Shown: positions 57,059 to 64,000 of the stretch, piece after piece | Layout of the letters: each line of letters starts with the position of its first letter | Position numbering within the stretch: position 1 is the first letter of the stretch | From: Lindgomyces ingoldianus | Lineage: Eukaryota; Ascomycota; Dothideomycetes; Pleosporales; Lindgomycetaceae | Assembly (NCBI RefSeq): GCF_010093535.1 | Contig: NW_022985200.1 | Coordinates: 565,604-629,603 of the forward strand | DNA length: 64,000 nucleotides | Direction of reading: 5' to 3' | The notes under the pieces: generated by a model | Database searches by the model: none | Seen by the model: only the letters and a program-made list of their open reading frames with translations | Told to the model about the DNA's origin: nothing | Position numbers and translations under genes: made by a program

Positions 57059-59238
57059 ATGGCCAATTACAACACCAACGACGACCGGGATGATTCCTCC
57101 ACCAGCGTCAGCGAACCACCTAAGAACGACAGTGGTAGCGACTTCGAGGACGAAACCACGCTCAAGCAGTTCAAAAAGGAATACCAAAAGGTGCAGGAGG
57201 AGGCGGCGAGAACTCCACCAAGCAAAACCAAGCCAGCAGCCAAACGCGCCCAACAGAACCAGGATCTTGGCATCTCTCGCCGCAAGACTAAGCCAACCTT
57301 CATCGGCGGTAGAAAACTTAGCAGGATCCCTTCCGCTTCATGTGAGACGTCTGAGGCAGAGACGATCATTCTTCCAAAGGCTGTTTCCCGCAAGATTCCC
57401 TTCAGGGCTCGCCCATCAGGGATCCGCAACTCGGACGATCCTGTGGGTCAGAAAGCCCGCCCTCGCAAAGGTCTTCGTCCAGGAAAGGTCAGGTTCTCTT
57501 TTGCGAATCCATCCATCCCAACTCCAAAGAACATACGCAAGTGGGTCGACGAGGGGCCTCCAGACCCCTACAGCGGGCCAATAATCAGCAAATTTGGTGA
57601 CAGCTTTCTTGAGTCTTCCGGTGACGACAGCATTGGGCCCCACCCTACGATGAAGCAAAACGGTGCCTTCCCTGCAAATGGGTATTCTAATAATATAGTC
57701 GAGGAATACATGTCTCCGGCAGTAGATGGTCTATATGATGCTGATTTCGAAGCCTTTAAAGTGCTTAGTGATAAAGAGAAACGGGAAATTATCATCAAGG
57801 AGGCAGAGACCTTTGGCATGGAGAAACCGCAGGGATACAGCGTTTCTTTTCATTACAATCCACATGTCGAATACCACCACTTTGGAAGCTCCCATCCGAT
57901 GAAACCCTGGAGGTTAACCCTTACGAAACATCTGGTCTTGGCCTATGGACTAGAATTTACTATGGATCTATATCAACCGCCACCCGCTACTTTTGAGCAG
58001 CTCTCGCAGTTTCACGATGAAGGTTACCTCGAATTTCTAAGCAAGTGAGTTTCTTCTAGCTAGAGAAGGCATCTTTAACATTTGCTAAATTGATCTATAG
58101 AATTACACCGCAGAACGTCGAGCACGATGACCCAAGCTATCTTGCATATGGCTTTGGTGGCGAATCTAACGACTGTCCTGTTTTTGATGGTCTATGGAAC
58201 TATGTCACCCTTTACAGCAATGCTTCGCTCTGGGCCGCCAACAGCCTGACTAGCCAACAATCTAGCATCGCCATCAACTGGTCCGGCGGCCTTCACCACG
58301 CCAAGAAGAACATGGCCTCGGGCTTCTGTTACATCAACGACATTGTCCTTGCCATCCAGCAATTACTCACTCGACATCAACGCGTGCTCTACATCGACAT
58401 CGACGTCCACCATGGCGATGGCGTCGAGCAAGCGTTTGAGTCCACAGATCGTGTCTTTACCCTGTCCTACCACAAATTCGGAATCGATAAGAACGGTTAC
58501 CCTTTTTTCCCCGGGACAGGCAATATCCACGAAATGGGACCAAATGATCCTTCAAGTAGGGGCAAAGGACACACTCTAAATATCCCGCTTGAAGATGGCA
58601 TCGACGATGATCAGTATAAATGGCTCTTCAAAACGATTACCGGCGCTGTTGTTGAGAAATACCAACCTGAAGCCATTGTCCTCCAGTGTGGCGCGGACTC
58701 GCTCGGTGGCGATCGCTTGGGGAAGTTCAACTTGAACATCAAGGCGCATGGCTCCTGTGTTGAGACGGTTAAGAGTTTTGAGAAACCGCTTCTGCTCATA
58801 GGAGGGGGAGGCTATACGCCCAGGAACGTCGCGCGCACTTGGTGTCATGAGACAGCTGTCTGCGTTGGAGCAACACTCCATAATAATCTACCAACCCACC
58901 TCCCATATATCCAGGCTTTCCAGGGCGATGAGAACGGCGGTGGTACACTCTACCCAGACCTTCATAACACTAAGCGTCACGATAATGTCAATTCAGCCCA
59001 GAAACTGCAAAAGCTTGTCCAACATGCTCTAGAAAACCTGCGGTATCTCGAAGGCGCTCCTAGTGTCGTAGTAAATACGATTGGCTTGACGGAAGACGAA
59101 ATCATGAAAGTCCGAGAGGAGGTCGAACAGGAGCTTGAAGACGAGGCAGAAGATAGGGGGGTACATCTCAGCGTGGAGCGGAATCGGAGAACGAGGGAAC
59201 GGAATGTTGGGGGACGCGGCGAGCGAGGACTGCGTTGA
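57059..59238 (+). CDS. hos2: Class I histone deacetylase, Hos2-like, with N-terminal extension
   Basis: Exons 57059-58044 and 58101-59238 (56-nt intron) code for 707 residues. The catalytic domain runs from ~259 to ~640: NPHVEYHHFGSSHPMKPWR, NWSGGLHHAKK with H394/H395, D430-x-H432 as zinc ligands in DIDVHHGDGV, QCGADSLGGDRLG and GGGGYTPRNVAR. These fit class I enzymes, most like Hos2 of the Set3 complex. The first ~258 residues are an extra region, acidic then basic, with no known domain; most Hos2 proteins start near the catalytic domain. The frame through it is fully open and the ATG at 57059 has a plausible context, so it is likely translated. The C-terminus is Glu- then Arg-rich. Rpd3-type is the less likely alternative. 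Confidence 0.9.
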
Positions 59239-60515
59239 GCCTCTGATGGAGATCAAAGCGTCTTTCTACCTCTTGGGATCGTCTCAGGTTATAGCGGCGT
59301 TTTGGGTGTTTGTTATGGAAGGGGGAGTTTCTTGGTTAGCTGGCTTTGTACCAAATACCTATCGTCATTCCTGGTCAGGATTCTGTAATGGTTGGATAGA
59401 AGGCTTGGAATAGGCATCCATAACCAAAAACCACCAGACAAGCACCCCAATATTCCTCATCAGTGGCAAAGGTGAGCGAACAACTTGCGGCACGGCTCGG
59501 TGTGGGACAGGCCATCTGACCAAATGCGCCTCCAATCATAAATACATAGGACTTCGCATGGCAGACTGCAGGCCTACAAGCCCCGGTGAACCTTTTCCAC
59601 TCCATTCCGAGCTCGGAAGCAAGTCAAGCCAGCCATAGGGCTAGATATTCTCCTTAGTTTCTCGCTTTCCGCGCATCCCGCAATCGACTCCATGCACCTC
59701 GTAGCTTCCAGGTTCCCGTCCCTAGGATTGTTTCATGTAAGCACTCTTTCTAGAACATGTTCAAGTGTGTCGGTGTGTCGAGTGGCGCGCTTCGTAGGCT
59801 TTCTCGTGCACGGAGATGATCATTATTTCACCTGTCAACTTTGAAATAACGAGGCTAGCGTATGAGAGTCTGCGTGGATCTTGATCTGGCCTTTTCATCG
59901 TAAATGCAACACAACCTTAGCGGAGACATATCGCAATGATTCAACCAGTAACGGGTCGAGAAGGCGACTGTTGCTGTCGGAATCCCACCTGCAGGATGCT
60001 ACTCCCTCGCTGCATGGGGTGTGCTATTCAAGGTTGTCGGACGGAGGAACGGACATGATGCTCCATCTTCTCCGTTCCGGGCCTTCTCTTACCACCCCAT
60101 CACTTCCCAAAAAAAAAAAATCGGCTAAAATGATCTCCCAGCCTTTGCTTAGCGATGACTGAAAAGCTGGAGCCTAGTGCTAGAAGGCAGATCGAATAAT
60201 TTTTCTCCCTCCCATTTATGTTAGATACTGGAGACTATTGATGTACGAGATCGCACAAGCTTCGTACAACGCCTGACAAAGCATGAAAGGTTGGACGAGC
60301 TGTAGCGACAAATCGCATGGACCCTTCGTGCGCCCTACGTCCGTGAGCAGCGCACGTCCACTTGCACATTTTGGCCAAATAGGTCTGTCTTATTCGTGGG
60401 GCAAGTGGAGGCCAGCTGGGTGTTCCAACAGAGCAGGAGACTTTCCCTGCTAGCTAGTGGAGTGTTGCATAGCATCATCAGCGGTCACACTCCGGTTCGT
60501 CGGTTCTGGAGCACT
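59239..60515. other. Intergenic region
   Basis: 1.3 kb with no supported gene: the 3' flank of the deacetylase gene and what may be the promoter or flank of a weak minus-strand frame. A short A run is near 60110. Confidence 0.45.
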
Positions 60516-60836
60516 TCAGCCCTGGGACTGGGATGAACTGCGTGAGACGGAGGACGGAAGAGTCAGATGATTAAGTTGAGCACCTGGCTGGGGGGAGAAA
60601 GGCGCCTTGAGTGAATTTGGAACAGGCGAATGAGGTTGTGAAGGGGAGAGGGGCGAAGGCTGGTTCAGGGCGGCTTCGTCAGCATGTTTGCGCCTTTCGA
60701 ACTGGACACCGGTTCTGAGGGGTCGGAAGTTATCAGATGGAACTAACTTTTCCCCTGGGATTGCGAGGGATGGAGATGACGAAGGTCGGGCCGGTGGTAA
60801 AGGAGGTGCCGATTGATGGATGTTTTGATTCTTCAT
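60516..60836 (-). CDS. Possible small Pro/Ser-rich protein (low confidence)
   Basis: From the ATG at 60836 the frame gives 106 residues, rich in Pro and Ser with a charged centre (RPLRTGVQFERRKHADEAALNQ). The frame is open further upstream to 60962, and the residues there (REELEEGWRRVP) also look coding, so the true 5' exon may be missing. A second frame on the same strand (60959-61189) ends where this one begins, but I found no GT-AG intron joining them in phase. No domain is recognised. It may be a real gene with an undetected exon, a decayed gene or chance. Confidence 0.3.
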   Translation of the reverse strand: MKNQNIHQSAPPLPPARPSSSPSLAIPGEKLVPSDNFRPLRTGVQFERRKHADEAALNQPSPLSPSQPHSPVPNSLKAPFSPQPGAQLNHLTLPSSVSRSSSQSQG

Positions 60837-61209
60837 GCCCCCCTCATTTGGCACTCTCCTCCAACCTTCTTCCAGTTCTTCTCTTCTGACTATTGAGCGA
60901 GGATAGAGTTCTGTGTGAGCTGAGAGAACGCGTTCAATTACGAATATCCTCCCTAGAGTCACACGTTTTCAGCCACCGACGGCTTCATGCATGAGCGCAC
61001 GTCGTCCTCCATTATCGGCGCTTTTTCTTCATCCAAACTCCGACTCTTTGACAGGGATCTTCCAAGTCCTATCCAAAATCTATCTCTGGAACCCTCAGCC
61101 CTTTTCAAGCACCGGCCACACCCCACGTTCTGCCTGACTGGCCTAACACTCCCAACCCCCCCTTCTCCATCTCCTCCCTCCTTTCCCATAGTTCTTCTGT
61201 CTGAGTGAG
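60837..61209. promoter_or_regulatory. Promoter/leader of the last Zn2Cys6 regulator
   Basis: The sequence just before the ATG at 61210 is CT-rich, typical of a fungal leader. The opposite strand has weak coding-like frames, described under the small Pro/Ser-rich protein. Confidence 0.4.
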
Positions 61210-64000
61210 ATGTCGGACGATATCTTGCATTCGCAAACCTCGCAACCCCGCGTCCAGAAATCAGGCTCGATGTCACATTCAGGGAGTGTGAGCGGTGCAA
61301 GTGGATCCCCGAACCCACGCTCTTGCGTCACATGTCGAAAGCGCAAGGTAAAATGCGACAAGAAGCAACCGTGTTCAAACTGCGCCCGTGCGAAAATCGA
61401 ATGTGTGTTCCCTGGCCCGGGACGCGCGCCGCGCAAATCGAGGAAACCGCCCGATGGAGAGCTCATGGATCGGTTGCGGAGGTTGGAGGGTGTAGTCAAG
61501 ACGCTGAATGCGCAGGTGGAAGAACATGAGCTGGAGAAAGAGGGTGAACAAAGGAGTAGACAGGGGAGTATGAGTATGTGTCCTAATGGATCACGGGAGA
61601 GCCCGAGCGTGGCGGTGGATAATAGTGTAGAGGGTTTGGAGAGTCGGTTTGGGAGGTTGGTGGTTGATCAAGGGAGGAGTCGGTATATCAACAATTCTTT
61701 TTGGGCAAGCTTGAATAATGAGGTGGGTACTATAAATATGCAACCACCTTTAGGAGTATTACTAACTGCATGTAGGTTGAAGATCTTAAAGCTATACTTA
61801 TCGAGCCATCCGACTACGAAGACGAAAGCCATGATTCACCCGAGTCGTCCAACTTCTCCTCACAGCATCAAAGCTTCATTTTCGGGTACAGCTCGACGAG
61901 CGTGGACATGCTGGCCCTCCATCCTACTCCCGAGCGTGCCCGCGAGTTCTGGGAGGTATACAAGGAGAATGTGGATCCTCTGGTCAAAGTACTCCATGTC
62001 CCGTCTACCGAGCCTATGTTATTGGATGCCATGACACATCCAGAAAAAGTCCCCAAGGGAGTGGAATGTCTGATGTTTTCGATATACTACGGTGCAGTGA
62101 CGAGTATCATGCCTCAGGAATGTCTGGAGAAGTGGGGTGAAGAACGCTCCTCCCTGCTCGAGAAGTATCGCTTTGCTTTGGAGCAAGCACTTGCGAGGGC
62201 GAATTTTCTTTACTGTGACGAGACCATTATACTCCAAGCTTTCGTCATCTTTCTGAATATCATCCGGAGGAATGATGATGCGAGGAAAATTTGGACGTTG
62301 ACCGGATTGGTCGTTCGTATTGCACAAACGCTGGGCATACATAGGGATGGAAGCCACTTTGGGCTTCCGCCTTTTGAGATCGAGATGCGGAGGAGACTTT
62401 GGTGGCAGGTTTGCATCCTGGACGCTCGAGCGTCTGAGGACCATGGTTGCGATCCCACGATTGTTGAAGCGCAGTTCGACACCAAGATGGTATGCTATTT
62501 CATCACCCCCTGGAATATCTAAACTAACAGATGTAGCCTCTGAACGTCAATGACAAAGACCTCGATCCTGATATGACTGACTTCCCTCCGGAGCGCGTTG
62601 GTTTCACTGACATGACATTCTGCATCATCCGCTTTGAAGTCGCTAATATCTTCCGTCGCATCCTCTACATCCCACCTGGACCCAACCGATGCAATTATTT
62701 CTTCGCCAATCTTACAATCCCTGAAAAGGAGAAATGGATCAGCGAATGCCATCAACGCCTGGAAGATAAGTACTTGAAAGATTGCGATATGTCGGTGCCA
62801 CTCTACTGGGTGACGGCGACTGTATCTCGTTTAGTAATGAGCAAGATGTGGTTGATTGTGTACCATCCACATCAGAGGCGAGATGGAGGTAAGTCCTCCA
62901 CCTAGCTCCTGATTATACTACAATACTAACAACCTCCTAGGTGCATCGCTCCCCCAAGAAACTAAAGACAAACTTTTCATCACCTCCCTCGAAAATATTG
63001 AATACTCAATCCTCCTCGAAACTGAAGCCCGCACAATGAAATGGGGCTGGCTCTTCCGCACCTACGTCCAATGGCACGCTATCGCTTTCCTCCTCTCCGA
63101 ACTCTGCGTCCGTACCAAGGGCGAGGCCGTTGAACGCGCGTGGCGCGCTCTCGAAGCTACCGCCGGCCGATGGTGGTTCCCGCTTCGTGACTCCAACTCC
63201 CGTAAAGGCAAGCAAGGATGCTTGTGGAAGCCGTTGCGGAAGCTCATGGCAAAGGCGCGGGCAGCGAGGGAGCGCGAACTCACTCTTGAACGGGCGAGTC
63301 AGGCGCTCAAGAATGGGGGACTGATGTACCAGGATTTCCCACAATTGTTAGATCAGGTTCAAGAACCAATTCCGACAGATCAACCGAACTCAGAGGATCT
63401 AGATAAGCTGTTGAGACCTACCGCACCCAGGCTGGGTGATATGCCTGTTGCGAAACCACCAAGTTGGGCGGGGAGTCCCAGGAACGGGAATCCGCAGAGT
63501 CCGTTCATGAATGGAGGAAATGAGTTGCTGGGGTTTGGGAAAAGTACACAAAGTGGCTCGTCGATGAATGGAGCGAGTATGAGCGGCCCCTCGAATTCGA
63601 ACCCGGGACAGATGTTCCAAGACATGACGGAATACGGCTTCGATTACCTCATGCGCGATATCTGGCATGACCATAACTGGGAAGACAGTGCGCCTAATAT
63701 GACTAATGATTCTGGGCGTATGATGCCGCATAGTCTTCCTAGTGCACCAGTACCAGAGACAGAGACAGCGACCTCAACAACCACCACGAACAGGAACCCA
63801 ACAACGAATACGAACGCACGATTACCAACGGCAATGGACGGTATCAGCTCCAACGCCTTTACTCAAAGTCCCGCAACCCTCGCGGCCTCCGATTTCAACA
63901 ACAGTCCCGCCGGAATGGGAGGAAGTAGTGGCCAGAGCTCTGATTCCCCGAATCTGGATGGCGGACAGATGGATTGGGCGAACTGGGATGATTTAGTGAG
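61210..64000 (+). CDS. Zn2Cys6 transcription factor, 3' end beyond window
   Basis: Exons 61210-61722, 61776-62489, 62537-62888 and 62941 to beyond 64000 code for at least 878 residues. The binuclear zinc cluster is at the N-terminus: C39, C42, C49, C55, C58 and C65 in CVTCRKRKVKCDKKQPCSNCARAKIEC order, followed by a basic linker and a coiled coil (MDRLRRLEGVVKTLNAQVEEHELE). The fungal-specific domain is in the middle, with IVRIAQTLGIHRDG and MRRRLWWQVCILDARASEDHG as its usual signature. The C-terminal part is Asn/Ser/Pro-rich and ends in MDWANWDDLV, typical of the last residues of this kind of regulator, so only a few codons are probably missing. Its targets are unknown. All three introns are 47-53 nt. 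Confidence 0.9.

Noticed and set aside
1..64000. tRNA, rRNA or CRISPR arrays
   Set aside because: I scanned for the tRNA B-box and for regularly spaced repeats and found no convincing match; CRISPR is not expected in a fungal nucleus.

Overview
The window is nuclear DNA of a filamentous ascomycete (Pezizomycotina). The evidence is the short GT-AG introns (about 45-230 nt), Zn2Cys6 regulators, UstYa/DUF3328 and But2 domain proteins, a TRI12-type transporter, the intein-carrying PRP8 gene and AT-rich blocks that look like repeat-induced point mutation (RIP). A leotiomycete is a reasonable guess, but the sequence alone does not prove it. Gene models were spliced by eye, by matching reading frames across GT-AG introns and checking them against conserved family residues.

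Layout. 1-2450 is an AT-rich, gene-free block. 2451-14500 is an accessory-looking stretch with a secreted Cys-repeat/But2 protein, a UstYa-like oxidase, a decayed 2.4 kb gap, an AmpC-type serine hydrolase, a cytochrome P450 and a small secreted Cys-rich protein. 14947-16235 codes for an unrecognised membrane protein. 16642-25191 is the single-exon PRP8 gene with a 482-residue intein that keeps both LAGLIDADG motifs. PRP8 is divergent from the six-exon ribosomal protein gene RPL34 (25838-26476). A Zn2Cys6 regulator, a Ser/Gln-rich membrane protein, a PHO8-type alkaline phosphatase, a SAM methyltransferase, the RNA polymerase III subunit RPC34, a TRI12-type MFS transporter and a D-2-hydroxyacid dehydrogenase follow.

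44546-49645 is a decayed island. It holds an MFS transporter pseudogene and a cyclopropane-fatty-acid-synthase-like pseudogene; most of their stop codons can be explained by C-to-T or G-to-A changes. Next to them is a 947-bp AT-rich element with 32-bp terminal inverted repeats and an 8-bp target-site duplication, the signature of a non-autonomous hAT transposon.

The last part holds conserved cell-biology genes: the polarity scaffold SPA2, then the ING/PHD protein YNG2 (NuA4 acetyltransferase) head-to-head with a Hos2-like class I histone deacetylase that has an unusual ~258-residue N-terminal extension. A 53-nt poly-G tract lies in their shared promoter. The window ends inside a second Zn2Cys6 regulator.

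Most interesting points: the apparently active PRP8 intein, the hAT-type element beside RIP-like pseudogenes, the acetyltransferase/deacetylase divergent pair, and the UstYa/P450/hydrolase neighbourhood with no core enzyme in view.
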